Shown: positions 40,960 through 51,700 of the stretch, in pieces
Layout: the number at the start of each line of letters is the position of its first letter
Numbering within the stretch: position 1 is the stretch's first letter
Made by a program: the position numbers and the translations under genes
Assembly (NCBI RefSeq): GCF_009498035.1
Contig: NZ_CP034550.1
Span: forward strand, 7,440,001 to 7,504,000
Length of the DNA stretch: 64,000 nt
Source: Saccharothrix syringae
GTDB lineage: Bacteria > Actinomycetota > Actinomycetes > Mycobacteriales > Pseudonocardiaceae
Reading direction: 5' to 3'
Notes under the pieces: generated by a model
The model's input: the letters and a program-made list of their open reading frames with translations, nothing else
Database searches by the model: none
Told to the model about the DNA's origin: nothing

Positions 40960-42384
40960 ATGACCGGCGGAAGGGGCGGTGTGGCCGGGGCACAGCAGAA
41001 CGCGGACGCGGACCGGGTGCGCGGCTACCTGGACGGGCAGCGCGACCGGCTCGTCGAGGAACTGGCCGAGTGGGTGCGCCTGCGCTCGGTCGCCGGGGTG
41101 CCCGAGCACGAGGTCGACCTGCTGCGGTCGGCGAACTGGCTGGCCGGCACGCTGCGCGGGACCGGCTTCCCCACCGTCGAGGTGTGGACCACCGAGGGCG
41201 GGCCCGCGGTCTACGCGGAGTGGTGCGGGGCGCCGGGCGCGCCGACGGTCCTGGTCTACAGCCACCACGACGTGCGCGCGGCCAAGGACGGGCAGTGGGA
41301 GGAGACCGCGCCGTTCGAACCGGTGCTGCGCGACGGCCGGCTGTACGGGCGGGGTGCCTCCGACGCCAAGGGCCAGGTCATGGCCCACGTGTGGGGCATC
41401 CGGGCGCACCTGGCCGTCACCGGGCGCGCGGCACCCGCGGTGAACCTGAGGTTCCTGGTCGAGGGCGAGGAGGAGACGGCGTCGCCGAACCTGGCCCGGC
41501 TGGTCGAGGAGCACCGCGACCGGCTCGGCGCCGACCTCGTCGTCTTCTCCGACACCCTGCTGTGGCGGGCCGACCACCCCGCGGTCTGCACCAGCGTGCG
41601 CGGCGGGATCAACGCGCGCCTGGAGGTCCTGGGCCCGCTGCGCGACGTGCACAGCGGCGCGGTGTCCGGCCCGGCGCCCAACCCGGTCGAGGAGCTGTGC
41701 CGGCTGGTGGCCGCGCTGCACGACGACGAGGGCCGCGTCACGCTGCCGGGTTTCTACGACGACGTGGTCGAGCCCTCCGCGCGCACCCGCGCGGACCTGG
41801 CCGCGCTGCCGTTCAGCGAGGAGGACTGGCTGGCCAGGTCGGAGACCCGCGCCATCGGCGGCGAGGCCGGGTACACGGCCCTGGAGCGGTTGTGGACCAG
41901 GCCGACGCTCGAAGTGCTCTCCCTCATCGCGGGCGACCCGATCGGACCGCCGAGGGGCGCGATCCCCGCGGTGGCCGCCGCGGACCTGAGCATCCGCACG
42001 GTGCCCGACCAGAAGGCCGCCGACGTGGTCGAGCAGCTGCGGCGCTGGGTGGCGCGGAACATCGGCGACCACGTCGACTACGAGCTGACCGTCGCGGAGA
42101 TCACGCAGGAGCCGTACCGCACGCCGGACGACCTGCCGGCGCTGGACGCCCTCGCGGCCGCGATGCGGGAGGGTTTCGGCGCGCCCGTGGGGCGGATGGG
42201 CAACGCGGGCGGGGGACCGGCCGCGCTGCTGGCCGAGGCGTTGGGCGCACCGGTCGTGTTCTTCGGCACCGGGCTGCCCGAGGACCGGTGGCACGACAGC
42301 GACGAGCGGGTGTCGGTCGACGTGCTGCTGGCGGGCGCCACCACCCTGGCCCGCCTGTGGCCGCGACTGGCCGACCCCGGGTGA
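40960..42384 (+). CDS. M20-family metallopeptidase (dipeptidase)
   Basis: 474 residues from ATG 40960; GTG 40981 with AAGGGG upstream is an alternative. M20 motifs: VLVYSHHDVRAA (first zinc His and catalytic Asp), LYGRGASDAKGQV (bridging Asp), the base and ligand EGEEETASPN, and the C-terminal FFGTGLPEDRWHDSDERVSVD with the last zinc His. The lid domain interrupts at about residues 195-340 (GGINARLEVLGPLRDVHSGA). It acts as a cytoplasmic zinc peptidase on dipeptides, N-acyl amino acids or short peptides. It converges on the KAS III-like gene of the NRPS-PKS cluster with 4 bp between stops, so a role in trimming the product or a resistance function is possible but unproven. Confidence 0.9.
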   Translation: MTGGRGGVAGAQQNADADRVRGYLDGQRDRLVEELAEWVRLRSVAGVPEHEVDLLRSANWLAGTLRGTGFPTVEVWTTEGGPAVYAEWCGAPGAPTVLVYSHHDVRAAKDGQWEETAPFEPVLRDGRLYGRGASDAKGQVMAHVWGIRAHLAVTGRAAPAVNLRFLVEGEEETASPNLARLVEEHRDRLGADLVVFSDTLLWRADHPAVCTSVRGGINARLEVLGPLRDVHSGAVSGPAPNPVEELCRLVAALHDDEGRVTLPGFYDDVVEPSARTRADLAALPFSEEDWLARSETRAIGGEAGYTALERLWTRPTLEVLSLIAGDPIGPPRGAIPAVAAADLSIRTVPDQKAADVVEQLRRWVARNIGDHVDYELTVAEITQEPYRTPDDLPALDALAAAMREGFGAPVGRMGNAGGGPAALLAEALGAPVVFFGTGLPEDRWHDSDERVSVDVLLAGATTLARLWPRLADPG

Positions 42385-42388
42385 GCCA

Positions 42389-43366
42389 CTACAACAGGTG
42401 CGTCCCCTCCTCCCCCACCCCGACCTCCACCAGCACCGCGCTCCACGCGGCAACGGGGCTCGTGTCCAGCAGGACCACGCGGCTGCCCGGGGGAACGGCC
42501 GCGGTGTCGAGGTTGAAGAAGGTGTCGTTGGGCCCCAGGTGGCCGTAGCGGGTCAGGTTCGCCTCGCACGCGGGCGCCAGCGGGGTGCCCAGGACCTCGG
42601 CGTAGTTGCGGTGCGAGGGCAGCGACAGGTTCTGCCCCACGTAGCACGTCACCTCCGCGGCGGTCAGGCCGTTGCGGGACAGGAGGCGGTCGGTCAGGGC
42701 GCGCAGGCGGTTGCGGGTCTCCACGGCCAGGCGGAACGAGTAGGCCAGGGGGTCGGTGCACTCCTCGCGCCACTCGTCGAACGGGCGGTCGCGGTAGGGC
42801 ACCCGGAACAGGTCCGCGTAGTCGCCGTTGGTCTCCAGGAGCACGTCGCGGATGCGCACCTCACCCGTCCTGGCGAGCAGCAGCGCTCCCCCGCCGTCGC
42901 CGTTCACGGTCACCGGGTGGCGGTAGCGGCGCGAGGTGGCGGGTTTGCTGCCGTGGGCGACGAGCACGGTTCGCACGTCCGGGGTGCGCAGCAGCCCCGC
43001 CGCGGTCAGCAGGGCGGGCGCCAGCGACGCGCAGCCCAGGCCGCCCACGGAGAAGGCCGCGGCCCGGTGCGCGCCCAGGGCCGCCTGGAGCCGGGTCGCG
43101 TCGGAGCTGACCAGCGTCTCCGGCGCCCTCGGCTCCACGGTGATCACCACGTCCACGTCGGTCGCCGACATCGAGGCGCGGGCCAGGGCCCGGCGGGCCG
43201 CGACGGCGGCCAGGTCGGTGGCGCCGGCACCGGCCACCGCCACGCTCCCGATGCCCAGCGCCGAGCAGGTGGCCCGCTCGGCGTCGGCCAGCCCCGCCCA
43301 CTCCGGCAGCCGCTCGACCGGGACCGGTTCGCCCGGGCACCAGCCCGACGCCACGAGCGCGATCAC
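42389..43366 (-). CDS. KAS III-like (FabH-family) enzyme, possible trans acyltransferase
   Basis: 325 residues, GTG 43366 overlapping the PKS-NRPS stop (GTGA). It has the thiolase fold with active-site Cys112 in FSVGGLGCASLAPALL. The FabH HQAN histidine region reads YVGQNLSLPSHRN, without His, and the second half has YGHLGPNDTFFNLDTA, where the His of GHxGxND serves in non-canonical KAS III proteins. Enzymes of this branch (CerJ, DpsC and PtmR types) transfer or condense unusual acyl groups rather than start fatty acid synthesis. As the last gene of the megasynthase operon it may load the extender unit onto the AT-deficient module or release the chain. Confidence 0.85.
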   Translation of the reverse strand: MIALVASGWCPGEPVPVERLPEWAGLADAERATCSALGIGSVAVAGAGATDLAAVAARRALARASMSATDVDVVITVEPRAPETLVSSDATRLQAALGAHRAAAFSVGGLGCASLAPALLTAAGLLRTPDVRTVLVAHGSKPATSRRYRHPVTVNGDGGGALLLARTGEVRIRDVLLETNGDYADLFRVPYRDRPFDEWREECTDPLAYSFRLAVETRNRLRALTDRLLSRNGLTAAEVTCYVGQNLSLPSHRNYAEVLGTPLAPACEANLTRYGHLGPNDTFFNLDTAAVPPGSRVVLLDTSPVAAWSAVLVEVGVGEEGTHLL

Positions 43367-46300
43367 CGCAGCTCGCCGTAGGCCGCGGCGATCCCGTCCG
43401 CCAGGGCCTCCACGTCGGACTGCCCGTGGTCGGCCAGGCTGTTGATCTCCAGGCGCACCTCGCCCGCCCGCTCCGACACGGCGATGATCAGCGGGAACCA
43501 CGACGTCATGGCGCGCTTCAGGTTCACCGACAGGTCCCAGCGCGTGCGCAGCAGGCCCACGCCGGAGTCGAACGCGGCCACGTCACCGGGCACGTGCACC
43601 AGCAGCGCCCGCGGCTCCGGCAACGCGCGCAGCCGCGCCACCGCGGGCCCGTGCGGCGACAGGTGCCGCAGCACGCCGTACCCGACGCCGTCGTTCGGCA
43701 CGGACCTGGCGCGGTCGACCACCAGCGGCAGCGTCGCGGGCGCGTCCTCGGCCACCGGCAGCGCGACCGGGTGCAGGCTGGTGAACCACCCGATCGACGG
43801 CCCCCGCCCGGCCCGCCGGTACGGGTTCGGCGTCGCCTCGCCCTCCACGGTGAGGTAGGCGCCCTCCGCGCCGCTCCACCGGGCCACCCCCAGCGCCACC
43901 GCGCACAGCGCGACCTCGCGCCCCGACACCGACGGGACCGCGACCGCCCCCACCGAGCGGCCGGCCAACCCCTCACCGGAGCCCTTCCGCATCCCGTGGG
44001 TGCCGCCCTCGCGCAGGACGGCCGTCCAGTACGCCAGTTCCGAGGCCACCTCGTCGGAGTCGGCCAGGTCGTGCAGGTGCCACGCCCACTCCCGCCACCC
44101 GGCGGGCGCCGGCGCCGGCGTCGCGGCACGACCGGCCGCCACCTCGGTGAGCAGCGCGTCGAGGTCGTCCATCAGCACCACGGTGGACATGTTGTCGAAC
44201 ACGAAGTGGTGCACCAGCAGCACGAGCAGCCCGCCGCGCCGGTGGCCGCGCTCGTAGTAGCGCACCCGGGCCAGCGGGCCGCGTTCCAGGTCGAGGTCGT
44301 CCTTCAGCTCGCGGCAGTCGGCCTTGACCACCTCGCGCTCGTCGCCGGGCGGGAGGAACACCACGTCGAACGGCACCTCCGCGTCCGGGGCGCACTCGGC
44401 CCGCGTGCCCACGGCGTTGCGCCGGAACCGGTAGCGCAGCGGCTCGTGGCGCGCGACCAGGTGCCGCACAGCGGTGCGCGCCACGTCGGCGGTGACGTCG
44501 GGGGACGTCAGCTCCAGCACGTGCACCTCCACGAAGTCACCGCGCCGGTCGGGCACGTGCTCCAGGAAGGCCCGCATGATCGGCGTCAGCGGGATCGGCC
44601 GGTCGTCCCGCTGCGGAACAACCGGAGCGGCGACCGGAGCGGCGACCGGAGCGGCGGCCGGAGTCACGACAGCCGGCACCGGCACCCCGTCCACCACGGC
44701 CGCCGCCGCCAACTCCCCCACCGTCGGGTGCTGCAACAACTGCTGGGGCGTGATGTGCACGCCCGCCTTCGCCGCCCGCGCCGCCACCCGCACGCCGAGC
44801 ACCGAATCCCCGCCCAGCGCGAAGAAGTTGTCCTCCGGTGACACCGACCCCGCGCCGAGCAGGTCGGCGCAGATCGCGGTCAGCACCTCCACGGCCCGCC
44901 CCGCCCCGCCGTCGACCACGTGCATCCCCTCGTCCTCCCGCTCGGGTGGCAGCCGGTCCAGCCGCACGTCGGGGTCGGCCACCACGCGCGCCACCACGGC
45001 CGGCAGCCACGACGCCAGCCGTTGCGCGGTCTCCCGGTCGTAGAGCGCCCCGGCGTACTCCACGTAACCGCTCATCGGCCCCGCGCCCTGGTCGACCACG
45101 CCGAAGGTCAGGTCGAACTTGGCGGTGCCCGGCGCGATGCCCGCGATCGCGCCGTCCAGGTAGCGCGTGCACGGCAGGCCGGCCAGCTCGGCGGTCGCCT
45201 GCGGCACGTTCTGGTAGGTGTAGACCACGTCGAACAGCGGGTGCCGCCCCGGTTCGCGGCGCCCCAGGACCTCGGCGACGACCTTCTCCAGCGGCACCTC
45301 CTCGTGGTCGAGCACGTCCGCGACGGTGCGCGCGCAGCGCCGGACGAGGTCGGTGAACCGCAGGTCGCCGCCCACCGCCGTGCGGAAGGGCAGCACGTTG
45401 TTGAAGTAGCCGATCAGGTCGTGGGTGGCCGGGTCGACGCGCCCGGACGTGGCCACGCCCACCACCACGTCGGTGAGCCGCCCCCAGCGGTGCAGCAGGG
45501 CGTCGACCACCGCGAGCATGGCGACGAACGCGGTGACGCCCAGCCGGCGGGCCAGCGCCCGCACCGCCTCCGCGTCGGTCTCGGCCACCTCGAACTCCAC
45601 CATCCCGCCGCCGGTCGCGCGCACGGCCGGCCGGGGCCGGTCCAGCGGCAGCTCCGGCGTCCGCAGGTCCGCCAGCGCCGACCGCCAGAACCGCAGCCCC
45701 TCGGCCAACCCGCCGTCGGCGAACCGGCGGCGCTGGAGGTCGGCGAAGTCGGCGTACTGGGCGGGCAGCTCGGGCAACCGGGCCGGTCGTCCGGCGAGCG
45801 CGGCCCGGTACAGCTCGGTGAAGTCGCGGAAGAACACCGTGGGCGACCAGCCGTCGAAGACGATGTGGTGGTAGGTCCACAGCAGCACGTGGTCCTCGTC
45901 GGCCAGGCGCAGCAGCGCGGTCCGCACCAGCGGGCCGGTCGCCAGGTCGAACGGCCGCACCGCCGCCTCGTCGACCAGCCGCCGCGCCTCGCGGTGCCGC
46001 TCGGGTTCCGGCAGCGCGCGCAGGTCGTGCACGACGACCTCCGGTTCCCCGTCCCGCACGTACGCCCGCGGCACGCCGTCGTCGTCGGCCTCGATGCGGG
46101 TGCGCAGCACCTCGTGCCGCTCCAGCACCCCGCGCACCGCGGCGAGCAGGGCGGCCTGGTCGAGCGGGCCGGTCAGGCGCAGGTCGTGCGGGATGTTGTA
46201 GAGCGGCGTGCCGGGGTCGAGCCGGTCGAGGTACCAGAGCTGCTCCTGCCCGAACGACACCGGCAGCGCGCCGCCGCGCGGCACCGCCGTCACGGCCTCG

Positions 46301-48759
46301 GGCGCGGCCGTCGTCCCCGCCTCCCGCAGCTCGGCCACCCGCGCGGCCAGGCCACGGGCGGTCGGGTGGGCGTAGAGGTCGGCGAACGCCAGCCGCACGC
46401 CGAAGTCCCGCTCCAGCGCGCGGAGCACGCTGATCCCGGCGATGGACGTGCCGCCGAGCGCGAAGTAGTCCGAGTCCGGGGTCACCCCCTCCTCGCCCAG
46501 GACCTCCCGCCACACCTGCACCACCCGCTCCTCCGGCCCGGTGCCGGTCGCGGGGCGCGGGCGCTCCGGGACCGGCCGCGGCCGGGGTCCCGCGACCTCG
46601 TCGAGCGGGCGGCACCAGCAGCGGACGGGCTCGAACGGGTAGGTCGGCGCCCCGATGCGCGGGATGTCGGCGCCGGCGTAGTGCGCGTCCCAGTCGATCC
46701 GCGCGCCGAGCCGGTACAGCGCCCCGAGCTGCCGCAGCACGCCCCGCCGCCCCGGCACCGCGAACAGCTCGACGCACGGCAGGTCCGGCCGCAGCCGGCG
46801 GGCCTCCCGGGTGAGCACCCCGGTGCCGCCCAGGTCGACCAGCACGGCCCCGTCCGCGGCGAACCGCTCCACCACCCGCGCCAGCCGGGTGCGGTCCACC
46901 TCGGCGCTCAGCCCCGCGTCCCCGGCCTCGGCCAGCGCGTCCTCGATGGACAGCTGCCCGCGGGCCACGCGCACCGCGAGGTTGCCCGCGCCCGAGCCGA
47001 CCAGGTGCGCGTCCCGCACGCCCAGGGACCGCGCCAGGTCCAGCAGCGCGGTCTGCGCCACCACCAGCCGGGCCGCGGGCGCCCCGGGCAGCACCACGCC
47101 CGCCGGCACGGGGAACGCGGCGGCCAGCGCGGCCCACTCCTCGTCGCCGGGCACGCCGTCGCCCGACAGCAGCACCACGACCGGCCGGTCGTCGGGCGCG
47201 GCGCGCTCCGGCGGGACGGCCGACCGCAGCGCCTCCACCAGCTCCTCCGCGCCGCCCACGGCGAACGCGCCGCGGAACGGGTGGTCGTCGCGCCCCCGGT
47301 TCATCGCGTGCCCCACGGTCCGCGGGCCGTGCCCGGTGCGCTCGACGAAGTCGGCGAGCCGGTCGCAGTACGCCCGGAACGCGGTGGCCGACCTGGCCGA
47401 CACGGTCACCAGCTCCACGTCGGACACCGGTTCCGCTCCGGACACCGGTTCCGGCTCGGGCGGCTGCTCCAGCACCGCGTGCACGTTGGTGCCGGTCATG
47501 CCCAGCGCGCTCACGCCCGCCCGGCGCGGCACGCCGTCGCGCTCCGGCCACGGCCGGTGCCCGGGGTTGACGTGCACCGGCCCGGACAGGTCGAGCATCG
47601 GGTTGGGCGCCTCGAAGTGCGCCGTGGGGTACAGCTCGCCGCGCCGCACCGACAGCAGCGCCTTGAGCAGGCCGGCCATGCCGGCGGCGCCGTCGAGGTG
47701 GCCGAGGTTGCCCTTGACCGACCCGATGGCGCAGCCCGGCGCGCCCACCCCGGCACCGGCGAACGCCTGCCGCAGCGCGTCCACCTCGATCACGTCGCCC
47801 AGCGGCGTGGCCGAGCCGTGGCACTCGACGTAGGCCACGGTCGCCGGGTCGACCCCGGCGTCGCGCCACGCACCCGTCACCACCTCGGTCTGCGCGTCCC
47901 GGCTCGGCGCGCTCAGGCCGACCGTCCGGCGCCCGTTGTGGTTGACCGCGACGCCCTTGACCACCGCGAGCACCCGGTCGCCCGCCGCGACCGCGTCGCG
48001 CAGCCGGCGCAGCAGCACCACCGCGCCGCCCTCGCCCGCCATCGCGCCGGTGGCCCGGTGGTCGAACGGGCGGCACCGGTCGTCGGTGGACTCCACGCCG
48101 CGCACCGGCGTGTGCTCCTGCCGGGTGAACAGCACCGGCCGCACGCTGACCCCGCCCGCCAGCGCCAGGTCGGCGGTGCCCCGGCGCAGCTCGTGCACCG
48201 CAGCCGCCAGCGCGGTCAGGGCGCTGCTGCACGCGGTGTCGACGACGTAGGCGGGCCCGGTGAGGTCGAGGTGGTGGGAGATCCGCGCCGCCGACGACGC
48301 GGACAGCGCGCCGAGCGTCTGGTGCGGGTCCTCGCCCCGGTACAGGGTCTCGTAGTCGGACTGCGAGTGGCCGAGCACGACCGCGGTGCGCGACCCGCGC
48401 AGCGAACCCGGCGCCAGGCAGGCGTCCTCGACGGCCTGGTGCGCGAGCTGGAGCAGCAGCCGGTGGTGCGGGTCCATCATCTCGGCCTCGCGCAGCGGGA
48501 TGCCGAAGAACCGGTGGTCGAACAGGTCGATCCGGTCCAGGTAGGCCATGGGCAGGTAGGGCGCGCCGGGCCGGCCGCCGGTGTGCCGGACCCGGCTGGG
48601 CGACGGCGGTCCGACCAGGTCGGCGCCCTCGGCCAGCAGCCGGTGCAGGCCGTCCAGGTCGGCCGGGTTGTCGAGGCCGGGCAGCAGCGCGGCCACCCCG
48701 GTGATGGCGATGTCCTCGTCCCGCACCGCTTCTCCCGTCGTCAGGTCCCGCGTCGTCAC
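43363..48759 (-). CDS. Hybrid PKS-NRPS: KS, degenerate AT, ACP, C, PCP, terminal E/C-like domain
   Basis: 1798 residues from GTG 48759, overlapping the previous stop (GTGA). KS 17-432 is complete (Cys177 in DTACSSA, His313 in ECHGSA, His354 in GNLGHLDG). Residues 525-715 are an AT remnant about half the usual length, in which GHSxG reads GSGAG (588-592), so the serine is lost. ACP 741-812 (Ser772, LGGTS). C domain 832-1270 with HHIVFDG at 964. No A domain follows. PCP 1285-1352 (Ser1319). An Ala/Pro/Val linker leads to a terminal domain 1385-1798 that starts [11 protein letters not shown] like E domains, with HHFVFDNMS at 1517 and [12 protein letters not shown]. No KR, DH or thioesterase is present. 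It should accept a peptide from the preceding NRPS, extend by one unit, condense again and release unconventionally. Confidence 0.92.
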   Translation of the reverse strand: MTTRDLTTGEAVRDEDIAITGVAALLPGLDNPADLDGLHRLLAEGADLVGPPSPSRVRHTGGRPGAPYLPMAYLDRIDLFDHRFFGIPLREAEMMDPHHRLLLQLAHQAVEDACLAPGSLRGSRTAVVLGHSQSDYETLYRGEDPHQTLGALSASSAARISHHLDLTGPAYVVDTACSSALTALAAAVHELRRGTADLALAGGVSVRPVLFTRQEHTPVRGVESTDDRCRPFDHRATGAMAGEGGAVVLLRRLRDAVAAGDRVLAVVKGVAVNHNGRRTVGLSAPSRDAQTEVVTGAWRDAGVDPATVAYVECHGSATPLGDVIEVDALRQAFAGAGVGAPGCAIGSVKGNLGHLDGAAGMAGLLKALLSVRRGELYPTAHFEAPNPMLDLSGPVHVNPGHRPWPERDGVPRRAGVSALGMTGTNVHAVLEQPPEPEPVSGAEPVSDVELVTVSARSATAFRAYCDRLADFVERTGHGPRTVGHAMNRGRDDHPFRGAFAVGGAEELVEALRSAVPPERAAPDDRPVVVLLSGDGVPGDEEWAALAAAFPVPAGVVLPGAPAARLVVAQTALLDLARSLGVRDAHLVGSGAGNLAVRVARGQLSIEDALAEAGDAGLSAEVDRTRLARVVERFAADGAVLVDLGGTGVLTREARRLRPDLPCVELFAVPGRRGVLRQLGALYRLGARIDWDAHYAGADIPRIGAPTYPFEPVRCWCRPLDEVAGPRPRPVPERPRPATGTGPEERVVQVWREVLGEEGVTPDSDYFALGGTSIAGISVLRALERDFGVRLAFADLYAHPTARGLAARVAELREAGTTAAPEAVTAVPRGGALPVSFGQEQLWYLDRLDPGTPLYNIPHDLRLTGPLDQAALLAAVRGVLERHEVLRTRIEADDDGVPRAYVRDGEPEVVVHDLRALPEPERHREARRLVDEAAVRPFDLATGPLVRTALLRLADEDHVLLWTYHHIVFDGWSPTVFFRDFTELYRAALAGRPARLPELPAQYADFADLQRRRFADGGLAEGLRFWRSALADLRTPELPLDRPRPAVRATGGGMVEFEVAETDAEAVRALARRLGVTAFVAMLAVVDALLHRWGRLTDVVVGVATSGRVDPATHDLIGYFNNVLPFRTAVGGDLRFTDLVRRCARTVADVLDHEEVPLEKVVAEVLGRREPGRHPLFDVVYTYQNVPQATAELAGLPCTRYLDGAIAGIAPGTAKFDLTFGVVDQGAGPMSGYVEYAGALYDRETAQRLASWLPAVVARVVADPDVRLDRLPPEREDEGMHVVDGGAGRAVEVLTAICADLLGAGSVSPEDNFFALGGDSVLGVRVAARAAKAGVHITPQQLLQHPTVGELAAAAVVDGVPVPAVVTPAAAPVAAPVAAPVVPQRDDRPIPLTPIMRAFLEHVPDRRGDFVEVHVLELTSPDVTADVARTAVRHLVARHEPLRYRFRRNAVGTRAECAPDAEVPFDVVFLPPGDEREVVKADCRELKDDLDLERGPLARVRYYERGHRRGGLLVLLVHHFVFDNMSTVVLMDDLDALLTEVAAGRAATPAPAPAGWREWAWHLHDLADSDEVASELAYWTAVLREGGTHGMRKGSGEGLAGRSVGAVAVPSVSGREVALCAVALGVARWSGAEGAYLTVEGEATPNPYRRAGRGPSIGWFTSLHPVALPVAEDAPATLPLVVDRARSVPNDGVGYGVLRHLSPHGPAVARLRALPEPRALLVHVPGDVAAFDSGVGLLRTRWDLSVNLKRAMTSWFPLIIAVSERAGEVRLEINSLADHGQSDVEALADGIAAAYGELR

Positions 48760-51700
48760 AGCTGGTAGTCCCGCGCCTCGGCGTCCTCGGCGGCGGTGGG
48801 CCCGAGCGCCGCGGCCAGCGCGCCGACCGTCGGGTGGTCGAACAGGAGCCGGGGTGCCACGGCGCGCCCGAACACCGGTCCGAGCCGGGCCGCGACCCCG
48901 ACGGCGAGCAGCGAGTCCCCGCCCAGGGCGAAGAAGTCGTCCGCGCACCCGATCCGGGCCGCGGGCAGCACCTCGCCCCACGCCAGGGCCACCGCGCGCT
49001 CGCCGGGCGTGGTCGGCGGCACGAACTCCGCCGGACCGGCGGCGGGCGGCGGGGGCGCGGCACGGGTTTCCGCCGGCGGCCCGTCCCCGGCCGCCGGTTC
49101 CACCAGCAGCGCCGCCAGCTCCCCGGCGAGCCGGGCCGCGGTGGCCGGGTCGAACAGGTCGGGGTCGTAGCCGAGTTGGACCGCCAGGGGTTCGGCGTCG
49201 CGCACCACCAGGTGCAGCGGGTAGTTGGTGTTCTCCACCGCCTCCACCTCGACCGGCGCGTCGTGCTCCAGCGGGTAGTTCTCCACCGCCACCACGCTGT
49301 CGAACAGCCGCGTCCCGGCGGGCAGGCCCGCCCACCGGCGGATGTCGGTCAGCGCCGCGTGCTCGGGCGGTCGGCCGGCGGCCTGCACGCGGGCCAGCCA
49401 GCCGGGCACGTCCGACGGGTCGACCTCCAGCCGCACCGGCACGGTGTTGACCAGCATCCCCACCACGGTGTCGGCGCCGGGCAGGTCCGGGGTCCGCCCG
49501 GACACCACCAGGCCGAAGCACACGTCCCGGGTGCCGGCGTGGCGGGCGAGCAGCAGCGCCCACGCGCCCTGCACGACCGTGCCGAGCGTCAGCCGGTTGC
49601 GCCGGGCGAACCCCCGCACGCGCGCGGAGTCGCCGGCGGTCAGCACGACCTCGCGCACCGCGGACGAGCACGCCAGGTGCGCCCGGTCCGGCGGCCGGTC
49701 CCAGGGCAGCGGCGTGGGGCCGGGGAACCCGGCGAGCGCGGCGCGCCAGCGCTCCCGGCCCGGGTCCAGGGCGAGCACCCGGGCCACGTGGTCGCGGAAC
49801 GGCCGCCGCGCCCGGGGGGTGCCCAGGACCTCCGACAGCACCTGGAACGCGCTCCAGCCGTCGAGCAGCAGGTGGTGGAAGGTCCACAGCACGCGGACCT
49901 CCCGCTCCCCGGTGCGCACGAGCGCCACCCGGCCCAGCGACTCCCCCGACAGGTCCAGCCCGGCCGCACGGTCCTCGGCCAGCAGCCGCCGCCACCGCCC
50001 CTCGTCCGCCGCACCGCGCCAGTCGTGGCGGGTGATCGGGAGCGGCGCGGACCGGCGCACGACCTGCACCGGCTCGCGCACCCCCTCCCAGACCACGCCG
50101 GTGCGCAGCGCCGGGATCGCGTCGACCACCCGCTGCCACGCCCGCGCCAGGTCGTCCGGGTCGGCGTCGGGCAGGGTCAGGTGCAGTTGCTCCAGGTACG
50201 CGCCGGGCCGGGACAGGCTGTGGAACAGCATCCCGCCCTGCACCGGGGTCAGCGGGTACACGTCCTCGACGGACCGGCCGTCGCCCGCGACGCGGTCCAG
50301 CTCCGCCTGGCTCAACCGGGCCAGCGGGAAGTCCGACGGCGTGGCACCGCCCGCACCGGGCGCGGCGCAGTGCGCGGCGATCTCGCGCAGCGCGCCCAGC
50401 ACCTCCTCGGCGAGCCGCGCCACCACGGCGGTGGGGTGCGCGCCCGGCGCGTGCACCCACTCGAACTCCAGCTCGCCCGAGGTGGTGACGGCGGCCGTGA
50501 CGTCCAGGTGCGGCGGGGTGGTGGGCGGCTTGGCGAGCCGGATGCCGCCGGGCACCCGGTCGAACGCGGCGTCGAACCGGCCCAGGTAGTTCACCCGCGC
50601 CAGCGGCCGGTGGTCGGCCGGGTGGGTGGTGGTGAGCCACCGCAGGGCGCCGTGGCCCAGGCCGTGCCGGTGGGCCGGGCGCAGCTGCTCCTTGACCGCC
50701 TTGACCACCGCGCCCCAGTCGTCGGCGCCGGTCAGGTCGGCGGTGAACGGGAACAGGGTGGTGAACCAGCCGACCGTGCGGGACAGGTCCACCCCGTCGA
50801 ACAGGTCCTCCCGGCCGTGGCCCTCCAGCTCCAGCGGCACGCGCTCGATGCCGCGCCACCGCGACAGCACCCGGCCCACCGCCGCCACCAGCACGTCCTC
50901 GGCCCCGGCGCGGTAGGCCGAGGACGCGCCGCGCAGCAGCGCCGTGGTGTCCTGTTCGGACAGTCGGGCGGTCACCACGTGCTCGGGCAGCTCCGGCCCC
51001 TCGAACCCGCCGGGCGCCACCGCGCCCTCCCAGTACGGCAGGTCCGCGGTGAAGCCGCCGGCCTCGGCGTGCCCGCGCAGCCGCCGCGCCCACTCGCGGA
51101 ACGACGTGGTCCGCGGGCCCGGGTCCACCGCCCGGCCCGACGCGGCCTGGGCGTAGCCGGTGGCCAGGTCGTCCAGCAGGATGCGCCACGACACGCCGTC
51201 CACGACCAGGTGGTGCGCCAGCAGCACCAGCGCCGGCCGCGGCCCGGCGGTCGACAGGACGGCCCGGAACAGCGGGCCGTCGGCCAGTGGCGTCCGCAGC
51301 CCGGCCACGCACCGCTCGACGGGCTCGGCGCTGGTCGCGAAGACCTCGCCCACCTCCTCGGGCACGTGCTGGTGCCACCGCCCGTCGACGAGCCGGAACC
51401 GGGCGCGCAGCAGGTCGTGGTGCGCGGGCAGCGCCTCGACCGCGGCGCGCAGCGCATCGGCGTCCACGTCCGGGTCCAGGTCGACCTCCACCCACTGGGC
51501 GAAGTGCTCCGGTACCGCCGAACCGGCCAGGAACCAGTGCTGCACCGGGGTCAGCGGCACGTCCCCGGTGCCGGGTTCGCGCGCGACCGGGACCGCGCGC
51601 CCCTCGGTGGCGTGCGCGGCGACCCCGGCGACCGTCTGGTGCAGGAACAGGTCCTTGGGCGTCACCGACACGCCCAGCTCGCGGGCCCGGGACACCACCT

